From: Combretum micranthum | Taxonomy: Eukaryota > Streptophyta > Magnoliopsida > Myrtales > Combretaceae | Direction of reading: 5' to 3' | Assembly: GCA_024138025.1 (NCBI GenBank) | Contig: JAMXBD010000237.1 | Location: 806,001 to 870,000, forward strand | DNA: 64,000 nt | Part shown: positions 1 to 10,860 of the stretch, piece by piece | Numbering within the stretch: position 1 is the first letter of the stretch | How the letters are laid out: each line of letters begins with the position of its first letter | Notes under the pieces: generated by a model | Database searches by the model: none | Seen by the model: only the letters and a program-made list of their open reading frames with translations | Told to the model about the DNA's origin: nothing | Position numbers and translations under genes: made by a program

Positions 1-162
1 TTTGGTTACGTAACTATACATTACAATTTAACGTTTTCAGATTGGAAAAATGAAGGAATGGTTAACTATAAGTATTTGAAACATTATATTGCTCATGTGA
101 TTGAAAGATCATCCTAATTCATTCATCTAAGTTAATTACTTTTAGCTAATTCAAGCTCACTT

Positions 163-3067
163 TGAAATAGCCATGAATTCCTAATTTTAATTTTATGAGT
201 GAGTTAGTAAAATTTTGTATATATATATGTTGATAGTGAATTTAATTTTGATGAATTATATGTTATATGATTGTGTTGGATTAATTAGATATGTTAGATT
301 AATTATATGTTTATTTTATAAAATATTAATATGTCTTAGGATGAGTTTTGAATGTTTAGAATGAATAAATGCATGTTGAAATGTGTTTAGAGTAGCAGAA
401 AATAGAGAACAAAACAAAGTCATTAAGCCTTCTTGATTAGCTTAAGCCAAAGTCATTAATTAACCTTAAAACAAAACCATTAAAGTCTCATTAAAGCTCT
501 TTTAATCTCCAAATGCCACCTGCCCTCTCTCTTTATGCCTTAAAGCCTAAAAGATAAACATAACCTTACCTTATTAAAAAAAAAAAAAAAAAAAAAAAAT
601 TCGTCCAAAATCTGCCCTCATTCACAAACACTCCCAAATTTGCCCTAACACCCTCTTCTTCTTCTCAAAAAGCCTCCCAAGGTGATCCTAGGTTGGAGAA
701 GTAAATTTCTACATCAACCATCACCAAAAGGTTGCTTTAGAGCCCTTAAACCGAGCAAAGAACTCCAAGAGGTAAGTTGTAATCTGTTTTCTTTTCTATG
801 TGTATATATGTGTTTTGATGAGTTGTTGCTTAATTTTGAAATTCTTGTAGCATGGTTGATATATGAAGTGCAATAGGATTAAATATGTTAGTTTAACTTG
901 CTTAGAGTGGGGTTTGAGGAGTTGGTGATGGCTGATGGTTGTTTGATTGAGTGAAGTTGGGATTTATGGATTTTTGGTGAAGTAATTGTTGGATGATGGA
1001 TAGAATGGATTGATAGATGTTTTGAGATGTTGATTGATTGATAGAAGTGATAAATGAACTTATAATAAGCTTGGAAAGATTTGGAATGAGTTGAAGAAGT
1101 GTAAAAACATGTTTTGTAAAAGGAAAAAACAGGGGAAAAGTTTTGGAAAATTTTCGCTGCTATCAACGCCTGCAAATTTGCCGGTGTACTTTGCCGGTGT
1201 AGGATTTACGCCGTCGGCTTTGAAGTCTACACTGCCGGTGTTGAAATAACTTTTCATGACCAGAATCGGGGTTCCTTAACGCTGGCAAATTTTGCATTCA
1301 ACGCCGCCGGCGTTGGAACCGGCGTAGAACCCTGCAGCTCAAACATGTTTTCGTATATCAGCCGTAACTTTTTCATCCGATCTCCGATTGAGATGATTCA
1401 AGTTGCGTTGGAAAGATAAGAAAGGGATCTACAACTTTCATGTTTTAAATTTTTACAAATTCGAAACGTATCAGTGCTTAAATTTTACATCTTTCCAACT
1501 GATACATTTTCTAAATAAAGTTAAAAACTTGTTTTTGATTGATTTATAGGTATTTGCTTTACCAAATGGATATATTTGATCTACAATGAGATAGATATAT
1601 GATAATTGATGTATTATGATGATTAAATGATATAATTTAACATGATTTAAAAATATTTATAGATTTAACGAATTAAAATTTTCATGAGAGTTAAGCTAAA
1701 ACTAGTTATGTTATATATGTGATTTCCTTTACTTATTTTAAAAATCTTGTGATGATTTATTTGAATTTCTTTGGATGATAATGTATGAGATTGGTTGATA
1801 TTGAGCTTGAACTAAGTGTAAAATTGTAATAATTCTGTTGAACAGTATTTGATTCTCGCTCGGCCGTCCCTATTAACTCCCGAGCTAATACAGGTACGCA
1901 GTGACTTGCTTGTCTTTGTTAGGATAGGCATTCATAAAACTTAATTATATAAAAAGGAAAACTTAAAATGTGATTGTTGCTTGTGCTTTATGCCGTTTAA
2001 ATCCAATTCCTTCCCAGGGTGGCTTTCATGCCTAGGGTCGCCCCCTCACAGTTTAAGTGAGCCTGGGGTGGAAGTTGGTATCTGGTTCGGGGAGCGGCAC
2101 CTTGCTCGGTTCGAGCACGGTAGTTCTTAGGCGCTTGAACCGTCCTAGTCATTTGATATGACTTTCAACAAGGGGTTCAGCGGGTAGTCGACGGGGTTAT
2201 ATGGATCGGTGAAAATTTATTTAAAACTTGGAGGGAAATACCATATTCTAGTTCAAACGTTTATGGGAACGGGTTGAACTAGACTTATGTTACGGACTGA
2301 GTTTGAATAAAGTTAAGTAACGGTCAATAACCTTGGAGGAAGCTACTTTACTTTTGACTTAACGATATCTAGGATGGTATGAGTCCCCGAACAACTCATA
2401 TCAACCCCCTGAGCGTCTACGTGTTACTCAGGTCCCCTCGCTATTCCCTGTTATCCGGAGTTTGAATACTCCTGTGTTGTTTTACTAATTAAAGCTTAAA
2501 GAATAATTGAATGGATGTTGCATCTTGCATTTAGCCTAAGCTCGTGTGTATCACTTCGCCTTTGTTTTCGTTACTGTGTACTGGGCCTCTGGCTCACTCT
2601 TTTAACATTTCAGGTGATGACCTGGATGAGTCCTATGCGAGCATGGGTTATGGCTCCGATTTTGAGGACTTCTTGGAGGAATATGAGGACTAGAGTTTGA
2701 CCAGGACTGGACGGAACCATTCTTTTTGTAATAGACTAGATAGTTAGTTAGAATGGATGTTTGTAAAGCTTTGTTAAGCTTTATATTTTGTTATTTTGTT
2801 TAAGGCTTGTAAGAAGCCTGTGGATGTAATACATGTATGTATATATCTAGCTTGATCTGCCTTTGTTTGAAGTTGTGTATATATATGTTAATATGTTTTG
2901 AAAAGCTACTAAGTAATTATTTCTCAAAATGATTTATTCCTTAAGATTAGGTGAACAATTCATCAAACAATCCTTTTAAGACAACCTTGCATATAATTCT
3001 GCAGATTATATGCGGTTGGGGAACTGCTATTGCTTATTTCAACTAGGGGTAATAGCGGGTCCTTACA
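163..3067 (+). mobile_element. Solo LTR, family A (Ty3/gypsy-type), with target duplication
   Basis: The sequence starts TGAAATAGCC and ends GGGTCCTTACA, and is bounded on both sides by the perfect 5-bp duplication CACTT (158-162 and 3068-3072). No internal retrotransposon region lies next to it, so it is a solo LTR left by LTR-LTR recombination. Its identity as an LTR rests on the minus-strand copy at 52769-54363, which starts and ends the same way and is followed by a tRNA-iMet primer binding site and a gypsy gag. In order it holds an A-run (576-599), a splice-donor-like AGAG|GTAAGT (771/772), a GC-rich block of CGCCGGCG/GCCGGTGTA words (about 1150-1340), a block starting TTTTTCATCCGATCTCCGAT that recurs elsewhere in the window, and a short acidic reading frame near the 3' end. 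Confidence 0.88.
2616..2693 (+). other. Short acidic reading frame in the family-A LTR, exon-like
   Basis: A 25-codon frame ending in TAG lies directly after the acceptor-like ACATTTCAG|GT. It contains the run SMGYGSDFEDFLEEYED followed by the stop. The same frame is present in the minus-strand family-A LTR (53160-53237) and the LTR at 12475 (12924-12995), with mostly synonymous or conservative differences. No start codon is apparent in frame nearby, so if translated it would be a spliced C-terminal exon. Function unknown. It overlaps a 61-codon frame (2515-2700) in another phase that I take to be a shadow. Confidence 0.5.
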
Positions 3068-3072
3068 CACTT

Positions 3073-3995
3073 AGTCAAGTTGAACTTAGATTCATTACAA
3101 ATTCATTATACATGTAGGATTTATGTTAACTTGAACTCACCTTAACTTAAACTAAGTCAAAGATGGTTAACTTAACCTTAATCATTTAATTCAAAATATA
3201 AGTCAAAGATGGTTAAACTAACTCAATCTAATTCATTTTAACTCATTGAAGTCTATTTAATCAAGTTGAACCTCGGTTTGTTAACTAAATTCATTTTTTA
3301 ATTAACTTTTACATTTAATCTAATTATTTGTTAAATCTATAAATGTACTGAACTCATGTTTAATTATATGAACCAGTCAACATAACACATCAAACATCAC
3401 TTATCTATCTCATTATAGCTAAAAAATATCCAATTTGTAAGCAAAAAACACATAAAACAAATAAAAACAAGTTGTTAACTTTGCATGGAAAATGTATCAG
3501 TTGAAAAGAAATGAAATTAAGCACTGTTAATTTTAGCATTTGCAAAAGCTCAATACATGAAAGTTGTATATCTCTTTCTTATCTTTCCAACGTAACTTCA
3601 ATCGCCTCAATCAGAGATCAGATTAAAAATTATGGCCAAAATACGAAGAAGCTGAGAAATTGGGATTTAATTTGGGAATTGAAGATCTTAAAATACGATA
3701 GGTTATAAATTAACATCTTAAAATAAGGACTTAATTTAGGAATTTAATTTGGATACAAACATATTTAATGTGAGTTCGGGTTTAAGAACCAATATTTTTA
3801 TTATTCAAACAAATGAACTCAAATTTTAGTAAGATTTAGGAATTAGTGTTTAGGTTAAAAATCAAGAGTTAATGAATCCTCTAAACTATTTTAGCGGATT
3901 TTTAGAGGATTTTTAGGATTATATCCTATAATTCTTTTATTCATTTAATCTATCTAAACTCAATTTATAAGCTAGGTGAACTTGGGGTATTTCAG
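3073..3995 (-). mobile_element. Truncated minus-strand LTR fragment
   Basis: About 3540-3650, read on the minus strand, matches the conserved block of the neighbouring solo LTR at 1364-1450 (GTTGGAAAGATAAGAAAG and flanks). The far end, GGGGTATTTCA, read in reverse gives a plausible LTR start TGAAATACCCC. The remainder is AT-rich with short direct repeats (AGTCAAAGATGGTTAA twice near 3158-3215). There are no coding features. Boundaries are approximate. Confidence 0.45.
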
Positions 3996-4029
3996 TAACA
4001 ACACCAACGTAGATAATTTCCTCAACAAT

Positions 4030-4975
4030 CTGATGTACTAGTAAATCAATTAATTAACAATATATTTTTATATTATTATTATGAAAACAATTTCTTTATA
4101 ATTATAACTCTCCAGTCTTATCTACTAGTAAATAATTGATTAGGTATATATATTTTATAAAAAATTATTTATAAATATTTTTGTAATTAATTTTTAATGA
4201 ATAAGAGTACATTACTAATTGAATAAGTTTTACCTTTATCTTATCTACTAATAAATAGATGGATTAATAAATATATATATTTTTTTTATTTAAATATTTA
4301 TCTTATAATAATTTTGGTATTTAATTTTTAATAAATAAAAGTATACCACCCTATTGAATAAGATTAATTTTTAATCTTATCTACTAGTGAATAAATTGAT
4401 TATTAATATATAATTTAAATATGAAATATTTAATCTATATAAATATTAATGTATGTACATATTATTTATAATTAACTTTTAATAAATAAAAGTACATTAC
4501 CAATTGAATAACAACGACTTTAATTCTTATTTACTACAAGTAAATTCATTAATAAATATATATTTTTTTTAATAAATATTTAATCTATATGAATATTTTT
4601 TTATTTAAATTTCATAAATATAAGTACATTACTCAATTGAATAAGATTTACTTTTAATCTTATATATTAGTAAATAAATTGATTAATAAATATGTAATTT
4701 CAATATATTAAATATTTAATTTATATAATATTTTTTATGATTCATTTTAATCAAAATAAGCACATGATACAATTGAATAAGATTAATTTTTAATCTTATT
4801 TACTAGTAAATAAATTGATTAATAAAATATAATTTTAATAATTAATATTTAATCTATATATAATTTTTTATAATTAACTTTTTAATAAATAAAAGCACAT
4901 CACTCAATTAAATAAGATTAATTTTTAATCTTATTTAATAATAAATATGTTGAAAAATAAATAAATATTTTTAAT
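4030..4975. repeat. Degenerate AT-rich tandem array, ~123-151 bp unit, ~7 copies
   Basis: A recognisable module (AATAAGATTAATTTTTAATC, then TTATCTACTAGTAAATAAAT, then a TATATTT stretch, then AATAAATAAAAGTACATTAC) recurs with anchors near 4117, 4240, 4375, 4526, 4657, 4795 and 4929. Spacing varies from about 123 to 151 bp, so this is an old, diverged array. The core TACTAGTA resembles the CACTAGTA end of the CACTA-like remnant that follows. No open reading frame. Confidence 0.7.
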
Positions 4976-5202
4976 AATAATTTTTTAAAAATTAAACAAA
5001 ATTTTCGCTAAAAATTTTAGCGGGACGACGCGGGAGAAGAAAAGCGGGGGCGGGAAATTGGAATTTATTATTATGAGGCGAAATTCCCCTCATTTTATCA
5101 TATGAGGCGAATTTCGCCTCACTGTCCAACTTATGAGGCGAAATTCCCCTCAGATTTCAACATATGAGGCGAATTTCGCCTCATCAGCCCAGTTACCCTG
5201 CC

Positions 5203-5290
5203 TATAAATACACCCCACTTCTCTCCTCTGCTCGCACAATTTCCCTCACAAATTTCCCTCCCCTCTCTCTCGAACGCTGCTCTCACCATC
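5203..5290 (+). promoter_or_regulatory. TATA box and pyrimidine-rich leader inside the CACTA-like remnant
   Basis: TATAAATA (5203-5210) sits just after the left cluster of palindromes and is followed by a C/T-rich leader of about 80 bp. A TTTTTGCAG|G acceptor-like site follows near 5384. This is what the 5' end of a transposase transcript would look like, but the coding part is gone. It could also be a captured host promoter. Confidence 0.4.
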
Positions 5291-5979
5291 GGTTAATAAT
5301 TTCATCCTCTATTTTTATTTTATTTACTTAGTTTTTATATTTATTTTTTATTTATAATTATTTATTTGAATTTATTTTTGCAGGATTTTACCATTTCTCA
5401 TTACAAGTTCAACAATATTAAAATCAAATATAATATAAGGTATAATATTTTTATTTATATTTACAAAGTCTTTGTAATTTTTTCCAATTTTTAGATATAT
5501 TCTACTTTTTATTTTATAACATTTATATCAATATAAATATATTTATGATATCATAATACTCTTATTATTTCAAATGTTTAGAATAACAACCTTACATACA
5601 ATATTTTAAGTAAAATATAAATATATTTGTAATATTAATTATACTTTTTTTTTAATTATTGCAATAGGTGTTGTATTTTTTATTTATTAATTCTGCAAAA
5701 ATATATTAATTAATAAATTTTAAGGCAAATATTAATAGTAATAAATTCGTAATATTAATTACATAATTTTTATAATATGTGTTGCATTTTTTTAAATTCT
5801 AAATTAATATATTAATAATTAAATTTTAATTAAAAATAATAATAATTTAAATTCTGAAATAATATGTTAATAGTTATAAATTTTAACTACAAATTATTGG
5901 GGTGTGATCGCGGAAATATGTTTGGTAGATGAGGCGAAACTCGCCTTCCTCTTTCTATATGAGGCGAATTTCGCCTCAT

Positions 5980-6026
5980 GCCACGTCGGCTAGTGAGGCG
6001 AATTTCGCCTCACTAGCCGACGTGGC
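5980..6026. repeat. 47-bp perfect palindrome around one subterminal repeat
   Basis: Two 23-bp arms (GCCACGTCGGCTAG joined to TGAGGCGAA and their exact reverse complement) surround a single central T. A second copy at 6090-6136 has the same arms with two substitutions. Both could extrude as a cruciform or fold as an RNA hairpin. The arms extend the 19-bp subterminal repeat by 14 bp on each side. Confidence 0.9.
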
Positions 6027-6320
6027 CCTCAGAATTTAATGAGGCGAATTTCGCCTCATTAGTACTATATGAGGCGAAATTCGCCTCATGCCACGTCGGC
6101 TAGTGAGGCGAGTTTCGCCTCACTAGCCGACCTGGCACCCCATCCCACCATGAGGCGAAATTCGCCTCACTTTTTAAAACGTGAGGCGAAATTCACCTCT
6201 ATTTCCCTAAGGTGACCGACCTTTACAGGCGAATTTTTCACCTCAATAGCATTACTGAGGCGAAATTCTAAGCTACTGAGGCGAAAAATTTCGCCTCTTA
6301 ATGTCATTTTTTTACTAGTG

Positions 6321-6974
6321 TATCAAGGTCGCAAAATAAATTCTAAGGGGTTACATGCACAAAAACGACACCCTTGGCATGCAACAACTAATTTTTTAAA
6401 CTACAAATTGATAGAATAACATCATATGATTGAATCAATTGATTGTGTTTTAGGGTGAAAAAAATAGTAGTGACTTATGATGATGATTTGGGTGACAAAA
6501 TTTCACTTAATAACCTAATCATTAAAATATATAATAACTAATATATTAAGTACTGTCTAGGTGGTGTAATCACGGATGAGAATGAATGTAAACCTCTAAA
6601 TAATTGATGTGATGGGTCCATTCAAAAAACATGGTGGGATCATAGAATTTTCCCATTGGCATTCTATTATATCAAAACATAGAAAGTAAATTCTACTTTT
6701 GTACTACCTTTTTAATATATATATATTTTTTTTCCAAAACTCTCTCTTTTATTTTATCCAAAAGCCTAAAATTTTTCAAACCATTCAAGCAAAAATTGGA
6801 CTGGTACTTGATATAAAGATGTTATTGCCTTTAGAATATTACTTAGCGTTACCTAAAAAAGATAAATATATGTGAATATATATCCTTTATGAATTTTGTG
6901 TAAAACACGTAAAAATCTTAGCTATATCATGCCTGTAATCTTAATATGAATATAATTTTTACTTCATTGCATAA
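6321..6974. other. AT-rich spacer, no feature recognised
   Basis: No coding frame or repeat boundary is visible. It contains a short ATATATAT tract near 6715-6725 and several T-runs. Confidence 0.5.
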
Positions 6975-8154
6975 GTAGGGGGACAAAGTATCTTCACATT
7001 AGTATTAAAAATCCAATGTCAAAGGATCTGAAATAGACCTCATAAAAGGTCAAGATCGCTCTATCTTTCAGGTATAGCCATCCATTCATCTTTTTTGTGG
7101 CTATGGATATTCATATAGTCATCCCATGATGTTTGTAGTAAATTAACACAATGGAAAAAATATAGGTTAGAGTCCTTAGACGAGGTGATCTTTACAATTC
7201 AAACATTAGGGCATTTGGATCCCTTAAAATATATTAATGACCTAAAATTTGAAAAGAATTATAAAAGTATAGCGTGTGTTTTCACGTTGTTATAAACATA
7301 TGATAAATGTTTTATTTTTTTTTTCATAAATACATTATATGTGTTTTTCATTTAATGTATATTGGCATGCGCTTTATAATTATATTTCAGTATTAGCTAG
7401 GGGACGTGTCTAATTTTGATTGATCTGCAACAATTGATTTAAAAAATAATATTAATAAATTAATTAACTTGAATAATATTTATAATTAATAACAAACAAA
7501 AAAAGTATGGAAAAAGAGGAAAAAAAAAGGACGGAAAAAAGAAAAGAAAAGTTGACCTAATTGTAAGACATCTAGTACTTTGGTTGGAAGACATCTCATG
7601 GGAGCCTCTACTGCAAGTGAAAGACGCAATACTATGATGATGCAAAGAGATGCTTAGAAACTTAAAAACCTCGATGAACTTGTTGACGAAGACAAACTTC
7701 ACTTAAAACAATTTCTACTCAATAATAACATCCTTTCTACTCTCTTAAATAGCCACTGAAATAAATTCCTACGATGCATAATGGTATCCCAATAAACTAG
7801 TACACATCATATGATAAAATAGTGTTCTAATAAGGCTGTAAATGCAATAACAAGATATATATATCTCATTATCTTTTATGATTTTAACTCCACATAATGA
7901 TTTGCTGATCTTGAATGGAGACTCCCTTTCCTAATAAATTAGCACAATGCAACTGAGTATGATAGAAGTCCAACCATCCCAATAAAGTCATTGTTACACT
8001 ATCTTTAAGGAAAAGCAATCATCCTAATAAAACATAACTTACTATGCAGCATGCCAGTAAACTAGATGGCAAAAAAATTACACGGTAATTCCAGAAAATT
8101 AGTAACCTGAACAAGGATAGATTTTTTTTTTTTTTTTAATTTCGTTATAAGGAA
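6975..8154. repeat. ~1.2-kb tandem repeat unit, copy 1
   Basis: This unit and the next share ordered blocks: the opening AATGTCAAAGGATCTG / AATGCCAAAGGGATTA, then TTTTTGTGGCTATGGA, then CACAATGGAAAAAATATAGG, then GTGAAAGACGCAAT, then TCCTAATAAATTAGCACAAT. Anchors are about 1.18-1.19 kb apart. No reading frame spans both copies and the origin of the unit is unknown. Confidence 0.6.
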
Positions 8155-9129
8155 ATGAGAATGAAGTATCCTTTACGCATAATTAAAAGATTCAATGCCA
8201 AAGGGATTAAATTAGACGATTCTCCTTGTCTCCTCCACACACGAAAGTCTTCATTAATCTATCTTTCAGGCATATCCGTCCATTCACATTTTTGTGGCTA
8301 TGGAAATCCATGTAGTGATGATTGTCCTTATTTTTTTTTTTTTTTTGTATTTTTTGGTTTTATATTCCATTAAACAAGAGTAGGATTCCCCTATGATGTG
8401 TGCAGTGAAATAACATAATGGGAAAAATTTAGGATAGGGTCCTTAGAAAAGGTGATATTTTGGATTTAAAAGCTAAAGCATCTAGATTTCTGAAAAAAAA
8501 GAAGAAGAAAAATACTAATAACCTAAAATCTGAAAAGGATTGTGAAAATATAATATGTTTTACCTTTTTATAAACACATAACAAATGTATTTTTTCTCTT
8601 AACAAATGCATTATAAACGATTTATAATTTGACGTACATATGACCTTTGTTTTGTAATTATAGGTAAGGGAGATGTGTCATGCTTTTGTTTGATGTACAA
8701 TAATTGATTTAATAAAATAACTTCATTAAATTGATTTACATGAACAGTGTTTAAAATTATCATTAATTACAAAAAGTATAGAGAAAGAGGAAACAACAAA
8801 AATAAGAAGAAGTTAACTTATATTGTCCCTTTCTTCAGGTCGGGGGAGCCAACACCACCAGCACTTTGATAGGGAAGATGTTATGAGAGCCACTTGTTAC
8901 GAGTGAAAGACACAATTGCGTTTGTATTATGATAAAAGAGATCCCTAGTATCATAAGAACCTTGATAAATCCGTTGATTAAGACAACTTTACTACTACAA
9001 TTTTACCCACTGTACAGTAAGTTTGGCCTTAAACAAACTGATCCGCTAACTCCGCTATGAAGATGCTAAATATTCCCATCCTTTCTAAACCCTTGGTTAG
9101 AATAACAATAAGTTAGTAGGATAGACGGT

Positions 9130-9338
9130 GTTAGTGTATAAATGTGAGAATCCCACATGGAAAATATAGGACCTGTGTGAAGAGTTTATAAGAGGGAAGA
9201 CTTATTAACCCATTGCCTTAATATTTTGAGTTATAGATGGTGTCTAAAGCCCATTTGTGTAATCCTTCACAAAGCCCATTGGATTTCTCTCTATTGAAGG
9301 TATACTCCAAATCCTAACAATTGGTATCACAAGTCTCA
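9130..9338 (+). mobile_element. Short LTR plus primer binding site, TRIM-like
   Basis: The sequence begins TGTTAGTGTATAAATG, contains AATCCCACATGG and a TTTATAAGA promoter motif, and ends CCTAACA (about 9321). It is followed by ATTGGTATCACAAG, a degenerate tRNA-iMet primer binding site. This layout (short LTR, TATA, TRIM-style wording, PBS) fits terminal-repeat retrotransposons in miniature. No coding region. Confidence 0.6.
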
Positions 9339-9349
9339 TATTTCCCATG

Positions 9350-9872
9350 TTGGGATATCTCACATCGATTATGGAAGGGGCTGGAGGCTACTTTATAAGT
9401 GTGAGGAAAAGCCTCACCTCATGAGTTAGCTTTTGAGGTTGAGAAGGCCCAATAGCACCTAACAATGGTATCAGAGCTTAGGTTTACAACATCTCAGGTT
9501 GAGCCAGACATGGACAGTTAATCCCATGGTACGATGTGTGATAGGGAGAGATGTTGGGATATCCCACATCGATTGTGGAAGGGGTTGGATGCTACTTTAT
9601 AAGTGTGAGGGAAAGCTTCATTTCATGAGCTAACTTTTGAGGTTGAGAAGGCGCAATAGCACCCAACAATGGTATTAGAGCTGGGGTTTACAACATCTCG
9701 GGTTGAACCGGACATAGACAGTTAATCCCATGGTCCGATGTGTGATAAGGAGAGATGTTGGGATATCCCATATCAATTATGGCAGGAGCTGGATGCTACT
9801 TTATAAATGTGAGGGAAAGCCTCACCTCATGAGCTAGCTTTTAAAGTTGTCAAGGCCTAATAACAGTATCAG
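9350..9872 (+). mobile_element. Three tandem ~200-bp TRIM-like LTR-PBS modules
   Basis: GTTGGGATATCCCACATCGA-type starts occur near 9350, 9552 and 9752, a period of about 200 bp. Each is followed by CTACTTTATAAGTGTGAGG and ends near CCCAACA. ATGGTATCAGAGCT (iMet primer binding site) follows copies 1 and 2, and the third copy is degenerate. This reads LTR-internal-LTR-internal-LTR, as when TRIM elements recombine into chains. No protein-coding capacity. Confidence 0.65.
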
Positions 9873-10261
9873 TTTAGGGGGAGGGGGGAAGGGAGATTGT
9901 TGGGGTTATAGATCCAATTCATATGGGTCTATAACCAAAGAGATCTAGATATATTTATTATATTTAAATGAATTGGAAAATAATGAGACATGTGTAATTG
10001 AAGAGACATGGAAGAGATAAATGCGAGAAATTAATGCTGGTCAAATGGAATAAATGTGGCTAGCATTGAATGTGAGCCTTCCTTATTTTTCTTCTAAATT
10101 CTCATTATTTTATCTTTCAGTATATACACCGGAGAGGTGTAGAGACACGCCGTAAGGCGTGTGGATTTTATGCACCAGGTAGAGGTGTAAGGGGGACAAG
10201 ATGTAGATCCTTGTTCCGGTGTTTGACCTAGTATGGTGGTGTTCCAGTGTTCCACCTAAAG

Positions 10262-10428
10262 CAGTGATGAAAGGAGTTCCACTGGTTAGCGGTGATGAAA
10301 GTAGCTCCACCGGTCAGTAGTGATGAAAGTAGATCCATAGATCAACGGTGATGAAAAGGAGATCCACCGGTGAATGGTGATGAAAGGAGATCCACCAATC
10401 AACGGTGATGAAAGGAGTTCCACCATGG
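10262..10428. repeat. ~30-36-bp minisatellite, about 5 copies
   Basis: GGTGATGAAAGGAGTTCCAC and variants are repeated in tandem, with interspersed GGTCAGTA/GATCAACG spacers. The array lies inside the copia LTR and accounts for the overlapping minus-strand frames there. Confidence 0.75.
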
Positions 10429-10477
10429 TGATGTTTAGGAGAAACAGGAGAACAAGATGGGTGCCTCTTCTCAAGTC

Positions 10478-10643
10478 TAGATAGGATAGATCTAGAGAGA
10501 GATAGAGAGATCTTGATTCTGTTTGTTATCCACCAGTTGTGGTGATGTTGAGAGATCCACTAGATAGGATAGATCTAGAGAGAGATAGAGAGATCTTGAT
10601 TCTGTTTGTTATCCACTAGTTGTGGTGATGTTGAGAGATCCCA
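10478..10643. repeat. Tandem duplication of 83 bp
   Basis: The block starting TAGATAGGATAGATCTAGAG at 10478 is repeated at 10561 with a single visible difference (CCACCAG versus CCACTAG). The near-identity indicates a recent duplication within the copia LTR. Confidence 0.9.
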
Positions 10644-10860
10644 TTATTATTGTAATAGTGGATGAATCTGAGTGCCGCTAGTCTCGTGGTTTTTCCCGCT
10701 TTTGGTTTTCCACATATATCCTGGTGTTGTGTTATTTTCTTTATAGAATTGTTTATTTGCATGTTATCATTATTTTGGCAAGAAGAAAAAGGTTGGATCT
10801 TTTTTTCCGAGCACGCTGGTATCCCAATACAATGGTGCACATATATGGTGGATTTAAGTG

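Larger units (their letters stand above)
5074..6320. mobile_element. CACTA-like (En/Spm) transposon remnant with palindromic subterminal repeats
   Basis: The right end reads TTTTTTTACTAGTG (6307-6320), the reverse of CACTAGTAAAAAAA, a typical CACTA terminus. Just inside it are about eleven copies of the near-palindrome TGAGGCGAATTTCGCCTCA (5930-6298), and four more lie at 5074-5183. Clustered subterminal repeats in both orientations are the known binding sites of En/Spm-type transposases. Between the clusters is a promoter-like segment and about 600 bp of AT-rich DNA with no transposase, so the element is an internally deleted, non-autonomous copy or a fragment. I did not find the matching left terminus or a 3-bp target duplication, so the left boundary is where the repeats begin. 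Confidence 0.6.
9877..10815 (+). mobile_element. Polypurine tract and Ty1/copia-type LTR
   Basis: A 20-bp polypurine tract (9877-9896, G-rich with a few A) immediately precedes TGTTGGGGTTATAG, the junction expected at the start of a 3' LTR. The distal part (10666-10800) has the wording of copia U5 regions in plants: GAATCTGAGTGCCGC, GTGGTTTTTCCCGC and CCTGGTGTTGTGTTATTTTC. The right boundary is set by where the ~1.2-kb repeat unit resumes. A 36-bp minisatellite and an 83-bp duplication lie within it. Confidence 0.6.

Noticed and set aside
682..876. 64-codon frame at the start of the solo LTR
   Set aside because: It has no ATG, and the donor-like GTAAGT lies inside it. At most its first part could be a leader exon, so it is not called as a gene.
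2515..2700. 61-codon frame overlapping the acidic frame
   Set aside because: It is in a different phase and not maintained in the homologous LTRs, whereas the acidic phase is.
5074..6300. Regularly repeated palindromes suggesting a CRISPR array
   Set aside because: The spacing is irregular, there are no unique spacers of constant length or cas genes, and the DNA is clearly from a plant. Subterminal transposon repeats explain it better.
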